40,025 nucleotides of DNA from positions 1-40,025 of the forward strand of contig CALUQJ010000008.1 in assembly GCA_944322865.1 (NCBI GenBank), in the 5' to 3' direction. The stretch is from Candidatus Gastranaerophilales bacterium. Its GTDB lineage: Bacteria; Cyanobacteriota; Vampirovibrionia; Gastranaerophilales; Gastranaerophilaceae. The notes under the pieces are model-generated. The model worked only from the letters and a program-made list of their open reading frames with translations, was not told where the DNA came from and did no database searches. Both the position numbers and the translations under genes were made by a program. Positions 15,730-22,633 of this stretch are shown here, piece after piece. Numbering within the stretch: the stretch's first letter is position 1; every line of letters begins with the position of its first letter.

Positions 15730-16788
15730 TTATATTTTCATTGCATTTGCAATGGAATTTTTATAATCCGGTCGCAAAATACCTTTTTCTGTAATTATCC
15801 CGCTTATCAATTCGTGAGGCGTTACGTCAAAACCAGGGTTAATTACATTAACCTGCGGTGCACAGATGATTTTTCCGTTAATATGTGTAACTTCTTCGCG
15901 TGAACGTTCTTCAATTACAATTTCGTCACCGGTTTTAATACTCGTGTCAATAGTAGAAAGCGGAGCTGCTACATAAAATGGTATATTGTGATATTTCGCC
16001 GCTATTGCCACTGTATAAGTCCCGATTTTATTTGCGGTATCTCCATTCGCTGCAATTCTATCAGCCCCGACCACCACCATATTTATCATACCTTTTTTCA
16101 TAAAATAAGAGCACATACCATCTGTAATCAGTGTGGTCGGAATACCATCCATAGTAAGTTCAAGTGTGGTAATTCTTGCTCCTTGCTGACGAGGACGGGT
16201 TTCGTCTGCAAAAACCTGAATTGTCGGATCATTTGCAAACGCAGAACGCACAACTCCCAATGCTGTTCCGTAGCCGACTGTTGCAAGCGCTCCGGCATTA
16301 CAATGGGTTAAAATCGTTGCGCCTTTCGGGACAACTTCTGCCCCGTAATCCCCTATTTTTTTGTTTATTTCTATATCTTCATTTTCCAGTTTTATTGCAT
16401 TTTGTTTAAGTTCTTTGACAATCCCTGTAATATCAGATTTAGAATTATTAATGATTTCTTTTTGTTTTGCCACAGCCCACATCAGATTAACTGCTGTCGG
16501 ACGGGAACTCGCCATATAATCAGCTTTTTCGTTAAGTTTTTTTATAAATTCATCACGTGTGAGATTTTCTTTTTCAAGTTCCTGTGCATACAAAACAACG
16601 CCCTGCGCTCCGGCAACCCCTATTGCGGGTGCTCCGCGGACTATCATTGTTTTTATTGCGTCATACATCTGTTGACCGCCTGTTATATTCACATATTTAA
16701 ATTCTTCCGGCAGCAGAGTTTGATCCACCATTTTTGAATATGTATCTATCCATTCAATAGTTTTTATTTTTGATTTAAATTCAGACAT
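15730..16788 (-). CDS. mtnA: S-methyl-5-thioribose-1-phosphate isomerase
   Basis: 352 residues, family-typical. It isomerises methylthioribose-1-phosphate to methylthioribulose-1-phosphate in methionine salvage. Visible motifs: RGAPAIGVAGAQGVVL near the N-terminus, SRPTAVNLMWA, ILTHCNAGALATVGYGTALG with the catalytic Cys, VFADETRPRQQGARITTLEL, and VVGADRIAANGDTANKIGT with the catalytic Asp. It distinguishes itself from eIF2B subunits by these motifs. No other salvage genes lie nearby. It is third in a minus-strand run after ruvC and a membrane protein, 22 bp from the latter. Confidence 0.96.
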   Translation of the reverse strand: MSEFKSKIKTIEWIDTYSKMVDQTLLPEEFKYVNITGGQQMYDAIKTMIVRGAPAIGVAGAQGVVLYAQELEKENLTRDEFIKKLNEKADYMASSRPTAVNLMWAVAKQKEIINNSKSDITGIVKELKQNAIKLENEDIEINKKIGDYGAEVVPKGATILTHCNAGALATVGYGTALGVVRSAFANDPTIQVFADETRPRQQGARITTLELTMDGIPTTLITDGMCSYFMKKGMINMVVVGADRIAANGDTANKIGTYTVAIAAKYHNIPFYVAAPLSTIDTSIKTGDEIVIEERSREEVTHINGKIICAPQVNVINPGFDVTPHELISGIITEKGILRPDYKNSIANAMKI

Positions 16789-16810
16789 CTTTCCTCACTT
16801 ACTTTTCAAA

Positions 16811-17278
16811 TTATAATTTAAATTTATCGTTATCATTTTTTTCAAGAGTTTTCAAAAATTCAAGGACATAGAAAGTTATGAATGCGCTAAAAGCATTAAC
16901 CGTTGCACTCAAAATTGCAACAAATACCGTAAGCATAAAAATTACACCAAAACTTCCGACATTAAGCACAAGAGCAATACCGTAGAGATATTCGGGGTTA
17001 AAAAATTTTCCGATAAGACTGACAGCCGGCAGGTAAACAGCCGCAAACGCCATAAATGATATAAAGCCTATAATTGCGCCCAGAATAACGCTTTCTCTAA
17101 TTTCCATAATATCTATCAAATCGAGTTTAGCAAGCAAAACAATGACGAATACGGAAACAACTGACATCAAAATTATAAAAGCTATCTGTCCGACAAACGG
17201 TATCAGGGTTAACAAAGCGAGTATAATCCCTGCAATAACGCTTAATATGCTAATTTGTTTTAATAAAATTTTATTCAT
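16811..17278 (-). CDS. four-helix membrane protein, unrecognised
   Basis: 155 residues, strongly hydrophobic, with about four membrane helices (residues about 8-32, 34-52, 64-88, 95-140 as one or two segments). A short charged tail (KTLEKNDNDKFKL) is likely cytoplasmic. No motif I can name. It lies between ruvC (24 bp) and mtnA (22 bp) on the same strand, so it is probably co-transcribed with them. Function unknown. Confidence 0.7.
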   Translation of the reverse strand: MNKILLKQISILSVIAGIILALLTLIPFVGQIAFIILMSVVSVFVIVLLAKLDLIDIMEIRESVILGAIIGFISFMAFAAVYLPAVSLIGKFFNPEYLYGIALVLNVGSFGVIFMLTVFVAILSATVNAFSAFITFYVLEFLKTLEKNDNDKFKL

Positions 17279-17302
17279 AACATCTCTCCGGCAATTATAT
17301 TA

Positions 17303-17773
17303 TCACAAACAATTACGAGTGTGGCAAATTGCTATAGCAATGGAATCCACAGTATCGTCAAGTTTAGGTAAAGAGTCGCAATTAAGAGCAATTTTAACCA
17401 TTTGCTGCACTTCTTTTTTATCCGCACGTCCGTAACCTGTCAGGACTTGTTTAACCTCCATGGGAGTGTATTCAAAGATCGGTATTTTCGCCTTTTCAAG
17501 CACAGTAAGAATAACGCCTCGGGCATGTGCAACAGGCATAACGGTCGTCTGGTTTTTAAAGAAGAATAATTTTTCTATTGATGCAATATCGGGTTTGTAT
17601 TTGTCTATGATAGTTGTCATATCTTGAAAAATTTCAAGCAGTCTTGCGGATTCGGATTTTTCTTTTGCAGTTCTGATAGAGCCTGAATGTAAAAGCTGCG
17701 GCGTTTCGCCGTCAAATTCAACAATACTGTAGCCAACAATAGCCATTCCCGGATCTATACCAATAATCTTCAT
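17303..17773 (-). CDS. ruvC: crossover junction endodeoxyribonuclease RuvC
   Basis: 156 residues, slightly shorter than usual. RuvC cuts Holliday junctions symmetrically. The RNase H-like acidic residues are visible: Asp7 in IIGIDPG, Glu in IASIEKLFF (about residue 67), and the two Asp in KLDDTVDSIAIAICH (about 138-141). The KQVLTGYGRADKKEVQQMV block matches the family. It is the first gene of the minus-strand group with the membrane protein and mtnA. ruvA and ruvB are not in the window. Confidence 0.96.
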   Translation of the reverse strand: MKIIGIDPGMAIVGYSIVEFDGETPQLLHSGSIRTAKEKSESARLLEIFQDMTTIIDKYKPDIASIEKLFFFKNQTTVMPVAHARGVILTVLEKAKIPIFEYTPMEVKQVLTGYGRADKKEVQQMVKIALNCDSLPKLDDTVDSIAIAICHTRNCL

Positions 17774-17955
17774 ACATTAATTGTAGCGTGAGAATTAGAT
17801 TTAAGCAAGTGTTAGTTGATTTGTTTGACTAGCAGACATTGAAGTTATTAAAGCTTAGTCGAAATTTTGTAAATTTTTACTTTGACAGTGTATATTTAGC
17901 CATTTGGCTAATTGAATTTTGTGTCATTTTGTATAAGATTTTTTCTAAAATAGTG

Positions 17956-17984
17956 TTGACAATTCAAAATATTTGAAGTATTTT
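17956..17984 (+). promoter_or_regulatory. promoter of membrane protein copy 1
   Basis: TTGACA (17956-17961), 17 bp, TATTTT (17979-17984). The spacer holds the dyad TTCAAAATATTTGAA. The -10 ends 6 nt before the ATG at 17991 and no Shine-Dalgarno exists, pointing to a leaderless mRNA. The same arrangement recurs 563 bp later. Confidence 0.7.
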
Positions 17985-17990
17985 AAATTT

Positions 17991-18377
17991 ATGAAGATTA
18001 ATGATATTTCGCATATGTTTAATTATAAGAAAATTATAGCTGCATTGCTAACAATAATTCAAACCGTTTTCCTATTGCTCTGGTGTACATATGGGTTTAT
18101 TATTTGGTTATTTTTGGTATCACCTATGTATGATTGTGAAAATGTTAGTAATCCCAATTTTTTTAGTGGATTATTTTCTACAATCAAATTAAGTTTATTT
18201 GCTGATATAGCATATTTCCCTGTACTTGTTGCAGGTATAATTATTTTAATTCTTCTTATTAAATATTTAAGAAATATCAAATTAACCAAAAAGGACTATA
18301 AGATATTTGTCATAGCCCTTTTGGTTAAAATATTAGCCATTCTGTATTGCTTCCATTGTATATTGCATATTTTTTGA
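17991..18377 (+). CDS. four-helix membrane protein, copy 1 (possible immunity protein)
   Basis: 128 residues from the ATG at 17991; a TTG 18 bp upstream lies inside the promoter and is rejected. About four membrane segments (residues about 15-45, 62-70, 74-92 and 104-126) separated by short charged loops (KYLRNIKLTKKDYK). Not recognised. A second copy follows 563 bp downstream, and a possible toxin gene is convergent with that copy. Small multi-helix membrane proteins in tandem copies beside a toxin-like gene are often immunity proteins, but this is inference. Near the 3' end an inverted repeat of about 16 bp (AACCAAAAAGG...CCTTTTGGTT) lies within the coding sequence. Confidence 0.75.
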   Translation: MKINDISHMFNYKKIIAALLTIIQTVFLLLWCTYGFIIWLFLVSPMYDCENVSNPNFFSGLFSTIKLSLFADIAYFPVLVAGIIILILLIKYLRNIKLTKKDYKIFVIALLVKILAILYCFHCILHIF

Positions 18378-18518
18378 TAATATCTTTGAAATGTTACATT
18401 TTGGTATACTTCACCACCATACAATTTGAGATGCTGGTTAAGTAAAAGAATTATATATTTAGCCATTTGGCTAATTGAATTTTGTGTCATTTTGTATAAG
18501 ATTTTTTCTAAAATAGTG

Positions 18519-18547
18519 TTGACAATTCAAAATATTTGAAGTATTTT
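18519..18547 (+). promoter_or_regulatory. promoter of membrane protein copy 2
   Basis: TTGACA, 17-bp spacer with the TTCAAAATATTTGAA dyad, TATTTT, and 6 nt to the ATG at 18554, identical to the copy 1 promoter. Each copy therefore has its own promoter. Confidence 0.7.
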
Positions 18548-18553
18548 AAATTT

Positions 18554-18949
18554 ATGAAGATTAATGATATTTCGCATATGTTTAATTATAAGAAAATTAT
18601 AGCTGCATTGCTAACAATAATTCAAACCGCTTTACTGTTGTACTGGTGTACGTATGGATTTATTATGTGGTTGTTTTTTGTATCATTTATATATGATTGT
18701 GAAAAGCTTAGTAATCCCGATTTTTTTAGTGGATTATTTTCTACAATCAAATTAAGTTTATTTGCTGATATCGTATATTTTCCTGTACTTGTTTCAGGTA
18801 TAATTATTTTAATTCTTCTTATTAAATATCTAAGAAATATCAAATTAACCCAAAAGGACTATAAGATATTTGTCATAGCCCTTTTGGTTAAAATATTAGC
18901 CTTTCTGTATTGCATATTTTTTAATAATATCCTTGAAATATTATATTAA
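18554..18949 (+). CDS. four-helix membrane protein, copy 2 (possible immunity protein)
   Basis: 131 residues, paralogue of the gene at 17991. The first 25 residues are identical. Replacements concentrate in the next 40 residues (for example TVFLLLWC versus TALLLYWC, LVSPMYDCENVSNPN versus FVSFIYDCEKLSNPD), and the following part is nearly identical again. A 16-bp deletion shifts the frame at the end, so the last residues read CIFFNNILEILY instead of CFHCILHIF. The stop codon overlaps the stop of the convergent 375-aa gene: both use the TTAA at 18946-18949. Confidence 0.75.
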   Translation: MKINDISHMFNYKKIIAALLTIIQTALLLYWCTYGFIMWLFFVSFIYDCEKLSNPDFFSGLFSTIKLSLFADIVYFPVLVSGIIILILLIKYLRNIKLTQKDYKIFVIALLVKILAFLYCIFFNNILEILY

Positions 18950-20073
18950 ATGCGTGTCCATATATCTGCCGGTACTGATATTTCTGTAATTGTGTAGTAA
19001 TTTGTGATTAACCCATGTTCCTGTATATTGTATGCCCAATTTACCCGCCAGTCTGGATCATCTTCGTTAAAATCATATGTATCAATAACATAGGCTCTCA
19101 AATTATTATTTTCATCTAAATGCATATCTATTATATCTGCATGCCCCAAAGCTAAATGTAAATTATCACTTGTAAAATTTACACTTCCCTCGTTTATATT
19201 GTTACCGGCAGCCAATGCTTGTATATTTTTCCTTGCATATTGTTTTAATTCAGCACTATGACTTATTTCCTTTGATAAAGAACTATTGGTATGAAAATAA
19301 ACACCTTTACAATCAGATTTGTAAATTTGAGTTTTTATTTTTTTAGTTACAAAAGATTTTAACTTTGGTGGTAAATCAGATACACTACTTATAACTTTGC
19401 CATTCTTTTTTATATAGTCAGAATGGCTATCTAACCCTTGTACTGACAACTTCCATAAATTATTTGCATCATGACAATTTTTTGTTTTTTCAAGCTGTTC
19501 GAATTTGTTACTTATTAATATTATTTGCCAGTTCGGTTGCTTACTAAACAAAGATCTCCTATAATCGTGCAAATTATTATATCGTTGAATTTCTTCTTTA
19601 TAGATTGAAGTATATTCTTGGGTCGCTTCTTGTACTTCATGCTGGTTTCCTTTTTCATACCAATATAAAATTTTTCTCAGTTCAACATCGCTTTTTTTTA
19701 GAAAATTTCGTTGTCTAATATAGGTATTATGTAGGCGGGAATATTCTTTTTGGCTTTTAGTTGCGACCATTCTGTCTAAAATCTTTTTCATAACCATACT
19801 TTGCGAGTTATGAGCCGTTTGTAATTCTTGAATTACATAATCTAAATTGTTGTGATTTGGTATGTATTTAGATTTAGATAAAATTGCAGATAATTTTTCC
19901 GCGCAATTTACGGAATTTTTGGTTGCTTTTTCCATTTGGTCCTGCATTTGATTTGGAAAATCATCGTCCTGGGCATATTCCGCATCCGGCAGACCTCTGT
20001 AGTGTTCTTTTACATGTGTGCCGTCATCTTTTACGTATGCGCGTACGTGAACTTTTTCTTCATTGTTTTTCAT
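18946..20073 (-). CDS. 375-aa protein of unknown function, candidate toxin/effector
   Basis: 375 residues from the ATG at 20073, which has a good AAAGGAG site; an in-frame start at 20106 would add 11 residues and lacks one. Not recognised as a named family. The N-terminus carries the motif VHVRAYVKDDGTHVKEHYRG, which I know as a recurrent module in secreted or element-encoded proteins. Residues about 45-260 are helical and rich in Lys, Asn and Gln. The last 100 residues form a distinct block (LHLALGHADIIDMHLDENNN, then VIDTYDFNEDDPDWRVNWA, then GLITNYYTITEISVP) that looks like a compact alpha/beta domain and could be a toxin domain. No signal peptide. Two copies of a membrane protein gene end against it, which suggests a toxin-immunity locus. 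Confidence 0.7.
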   Translation of the reverse strand: MKNNEEKVHVRAYVKDDGTHVKEHYRGLPDAEYAQDDDFPNQMQDQMEKATKNSVNCAEKLSAILSKSKYIPNHNNLDYVIQELQTAHNSQSMVMKKILDRMVATKSQKEYSRLHNTYIRQRNFLKKSDVELRKILYWYEKGNQHEVQEATQEYTSIYKEEIQRYNNLHDYRRSLFSKQPNWQIILISNKFEQLEKTKNCHDANNLWKLSVQGLDSHSDYIKKNGKVISSVSDLPPKLKSFVTKKIKTQIYKSDCKGVYFHTNSSLSKEISHSAELKQYARKNIQALAAGNNINEGSVNFTSDNLHLALGHADIIDMHLDENNNLRAYVIDTYDFNEDDPDWRVNWAYNIQEHGLITNYYTITEISVPADIWTRI

Positions 20074-20111
20074 CTTAAAAACTCCTTTCTTTATTTTTGT
20101 ATACAAGATCT

Positions 20112-20168
20112 ATTTTAACCCCTGCCGGGTTTTGCCGCAAGTCCACAAATTCGTGTACACAAGTTTGT
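20112..20168 (-). promoter_or_regulatory. promoter and upstream palindrome of the 375-aa gene
   Basis: On the minus strand TTGCGG (20140-20135), 17 bp, TAAAAT (20117-20112). Just upstream (20145-20168) lies a 24-bp dyad centred on GTGTACAC with ACAAA...TTTGT arms (10 of 12 pairs match). A perfect TTGTATACAA palindrome (20097-20106) lies in the leader. These may be operator sites. Confidence 0.5.
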
Positions 20169-20328
20169 CTACATAAATTCACCTACGCCATATGGCTAAG
20201 ATACACCTCAAAAAGCCTATAATTTCAAGGGATTTGCCCAACCGTGTTTATCTGCTTAAACAGTATTTTTTACTCATTATTTTATCAATTTGCTTTATGT
20301 TGGCGGGCATCCCTTAAATAAATTTTCT
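20169..20328. other. intergenic stretch without visible gene
   Basis: Between the palindrome and the rpsA terminator I see no open frame, tRNA or strong structure. It is slightly less AT-rich than other gaps and may be decayed coding sequence. Confidence 0.3.
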
Positions 20329-20377
20329 AATAAATAAAGGCGGCTTATTTTAACAAAATAAGCCGCCTTTATTTATT
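20329..20377. terminator. terminator of ispH-rpsA, 23-bp perfect stem
   Basis: AATAAATAAAGGCGGCTTATTTT pairs perfectly with its reverse complement across a 3-nt loop. AT-rich ends make it work in both directions. It lies 14 bp after the rpsA stop (minus strand). Confidence 0.92.
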
Positions 20378-20391
20378 TAAAGTTTTTCTTA

Positions 20392-21507
20392 TTATACTTC
20401 AGCTGTTTCTGCTGCTTCAGTTGTTTCAGCAGATTCTTCAGTTTTGTTAATATCTTTTATGCTCAATGCAATTCTGTGTTCTTGCGGAGTGAATTTCTTT
20501 ATAAGAACTTCAACGCTGTCGCCGACTTTGAATTGATTGAACGGATTAACATTTTCTTCTGCCATTTCAGAAACAGGCAATAATGCTTCAACACCAGGGA
20601 AGATGTTAATAAATGCACCGAAACCGGTTACTTTATTTACTGTGCCTGTAATAATCTGACCTTCCTGGAATTGACCTTCTATTTGCTGCCATGGATCTTC
20701 ACCCATTCTTTTTAAAGAAAGTGAGATTCTTTTTAATTCCTGATCAATTTTAATGATTTTAACTTCGATAGTTTCGCCGAGTTTAATAACATCAGAAGGA
20801 TGTTTGATTCTTGACCAGGAAATTTCAGAGATAGGAAGTAATCCATCGATACCGTTGATGTCAACAAACGCACCAAAATCTGCGATTCTTACAACTTCAC
20901 CTTTAACAATCTGATCTTCTTGCAATTCAGAAAGAATGTTATCTACAACCTGATCGCGTTGTTCTGCAACAGCAAGTCTTTGAGAAAGGATTAATTTGTT
21001 TTTCTTAGGATCAGCTTCCAGAACTTTAACTTCCAGTTTAGTGTCAATCAAGCCGTCAAACGGTATTCCGGTTCTCAATTGAGAGGATGGGATAAAACCT
21101 TTTAAGTCTGCTACATCAACTAAAACACCGCCTTTAACAATAGAGATAACTTTTGCAAGGATAATGTCGCCCTGAATTTTAGCGTCATTAAGTTGTGCCC
21201 AGGCTTGCGCAAAAGATAATCTTTTTAATGATAGAAGCATGTTGTCATCATCATTTTCTTCTTTAAGAACGTAAAATTCTTTAACGTCGCCTACTTCAAC
21301 AGATTCAGCACCTTCCTGTGAGGAAATTTCTTTTTCAGGTAAAAAAGCTTCGCTTTTTGCACCTTTAACGCTTACAAGATAGCCGTCCTGTTCTTTTTTG
21401 ATAACTGTACCTTCAACGATATCAGCTACAGAGTAAGATTTTGCGAAAGATTCTTCGAGCAATCTTTCAAATTCATCCATTGATGTTTTTTCTAATGTTG
21501 TTGTCAT
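20392..21507 (-). CDS. rpsA: 30S ribosomal protein S1
   Basis: 371 residues with four S1 (OB-fold) RNA-binding domains, at about residues 30-95, 112-175, 200-268 and 282-350. Each ends in the family pattern (LSLKRLS, LSQRLAV, ISLSLKRM, IALSIKDIN). An acidic tail with Glu, Thr and Ala follows. S1 helps structured mRNAs dock on the 30S subunit. Four domains is the short form found in Cyanobacteria and Firmicutes-like lineages, compared with six in Escherichia. The start is 3 bp after the ispH stop, a neighbour pair seen widely (sometimes as fusion). Possible leaderless mRNAs in this window make the short S1 worth noting. Confidence 0.95.
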   Translation of the reverse strand: MTTTLEKTSMDEFERLLEESFAKSYSVADIVEGTVIKKEQDGYLVSVKGAKSEAFLPEKEISSQEGAESVEVGDVKEFYVLKEENDDDNMLLSLKRLSFAQAWAQLNDAKIQGDIILAKVISIVKGGVLVDVADLKGFIPSSQLRTGIPFDGLIDTKLEVKVLEADPKKNKLILSQRLAVAEQRDQVVDNILSELQEDQIVKGEVVRIADFGAFVDINGIDGLLPISEISWSRIKHPSDVIKLGETIEVKIIKIDQELKRISLSLKRMGEDPWQQIEGQFQEGQIITGTVNKVTGFGAFINIFPGVEALLPVSEMAEENVNPFNQFKVGDSVEVLIKKFTPQEHRIALSIKDINKTEESAETTEAAETAEV

Positions 21508-21510
21508 TAT

Positions 21511-22413
21511 TTATTCTCCTTTTTCCAGTTTATTTAACACTTTTTCAATAACGTTTTGCGGGGTTGAGGCTCCTGCTGTTATTGAAATATTTTGTGCATT
21601 ACTAATTAAATCTTTGTAATTATCGAGTTCATCGTCGTTTTCAATGTGAATAGTTTTTGTAATACCTTTGAGAATTTCTGCAAGGTGTGTTGTGTTAGCG
21701 CTTTTTTTAGACCCTACAACTATCATTAAGTCGCTGTTTTGTGCAAGTTCTTTTGCTTCTTTCTGCCGCATTGCAGTACTTGCGCAAATGGTATTCGCGA
21801 TGTGAAGTTCTTTTGAAATACTTGTGAGATATTCAACGATTTCGTTTAATGTAGTTATTCTTTGCGTTGTCTGTACAACAACACCGACGCGCTTATGCGA
21901 TTTAATCTCGTTTTCATAAGGTTTAAGCTGTTCTATTGAGGCGGCAACCACAACATTTTTACTCCATAATTCGGCATTTGCTTTAATAGCAATAACTTCA
22001 GGATGTTCTGATTTGCCGACGATTACGACAAAATAATCTTCTTTAGCGAGTTCTATGGCTTTTTGTTGAACTTTTTTAACATCAGGGCAGGTTAAGTCAA
22101 CCGGTGTAAAACCGGCATTTTTGATTTTTTCAATAACTTCCGGACTTTCGCCATGACTTCTTATAACACAAATACCTTCACCTGATCGGGGAATTTCTGT
22201 TAAGGTTTTTATTCCGAGCTTTTCTAATTCGTTAATAACCTGTGAATTATGTATAAGCTCACCTAAAACAAAAACATTTTTATCAGGGTTTTCGGCTTTT
22301 AATTTTTTAGCGGTTTCTACGGCTCTTTTCACTCCGTAGCAAAAACCTGCAAGTTTAGCTAATGTAATATTTTTCGGCAATTTGTAATTGTCTTCTTTCT
22401 TTAGAACTCGCAA
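21511..22413 (-). CDS. ispH: 4-hydroxy-3-methylbut-2-enyl diphosphate reductase
   Basis: Up to 300 residues. IspH is the last enzyme of the MEP isoprenoid pathway, a 4Fe-4S protein. The three cluster Cys are visible in AGFCYGVKRAV, DLTCPDVKKVQ and NTICASTAMRQ; HGES and SEHPEV blocks are also present. No ATG or GTG exists between the upstream in-frame stop and the AGFC motif. The start must be a TTG (at 22413 as annotated, or at 22380) or an ATT, and none has a convincing Shine-Dalgarno. It leads the ispH-rpsA transcript. The isoprenoid route links to uppS at 27883. Confidence 0.92.
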   Translation of the reverse strand: MRVLKKEDNYKLPKNITLAKLAGFCYGVKRAVETAKKLKAENPDKNVFVLGELIHNSQVINELEKLGIKTLTEIPRSGEGICVIRSHGESPEVIEKIKNAGFTPVDLTCPDVKKVQQKAIELAKEDYFVVIVGKSEHPEVIAIKANAELWSKNVVVAASIEQLKPYENEIKSHKRVGVVVQTTQRITTLNEIVEYLTSISKELHIANTICASTAMRQKEAKELAQNSDLMIVVGSKKSANTTHLAEILKGITKTIHIENDDELDNYKDLISNAQNISITAGASTPQNVIEKVLNKLEKGE

Positions 22414-22569
22414 AATATAATTTGCTGTAAAACTATTACACTATAAACAAAAATAAAAAGCAACATCACTGTCCAAACACGCTACAGAGCGGCTTATTAT
22501 TTTATGTTAACAAATCTAAATCATAATGTTGCCAAGGATACCTAAATTGATGTACAATTATAGAACAGC

Positions 22570-22586
22570 ATGTGGAAAGCATGCCG
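22570..22586. other. small hairpin ahead of the ribonucleotide reductase gene
   Basis: GCATG and CATGC pair around a 7-nt loop about 50 bp upstream of the start. The 208-bp gap between divergent ispH and nrdJ otherwise holds AT-rich promoter-like sequence (TTGCCA, 18 bp, TACAAT around 22532-22560). I see no cobalamin riboswitch or NrdR box. Confidence 0.3.
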
Positions 22587-22633
22587 TGTGGATAGTACAA
22601 ATTACATTATAATAAAGGGATATGGAGGTTAAT

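Larger units (their letters stand above)
17891..18453 (+). repeat. tandem duplication, unit 1 (563 bp)
   Basis: From TATATTTAGCC at 17891 the sequence repeats at 18454, an offset of exactly 563 bp. The first about 176 bp (promoter plus the first 76 bases of the gene) are identical in both units; the middle of the gene differs at many positions and the rest only at a few. Unit 1 ends where unit 2 begins. Confidence 0.92.
18454..18949 (+). repeat. tandem duplication, unit 2
   Basis: Second copy of the 563-bp unit, homologous until about the end of the gene. Relative to unit 1 it lacks 16 bp at the position of 18352-18367, between two ATTGC direct repeats, which changes the reading frame of the last residues of the gene. 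Confidence 0.9.

Noticed and set aside
17891-18949. Insertion sequence or phage origin of the tandem duplication
   Set aside because: No transposase, terminal inverted repeats or target-site duplication; a simple tandem duplication explains it.
22414-22621. Cobalamin riboswitch or NrdR boxes upstream of the B12-dependent reductase
   Set aside because: The gap is short and shows no B12-box-like conserved block or paired NrdR boxes; only a 5-bp stem is visible.
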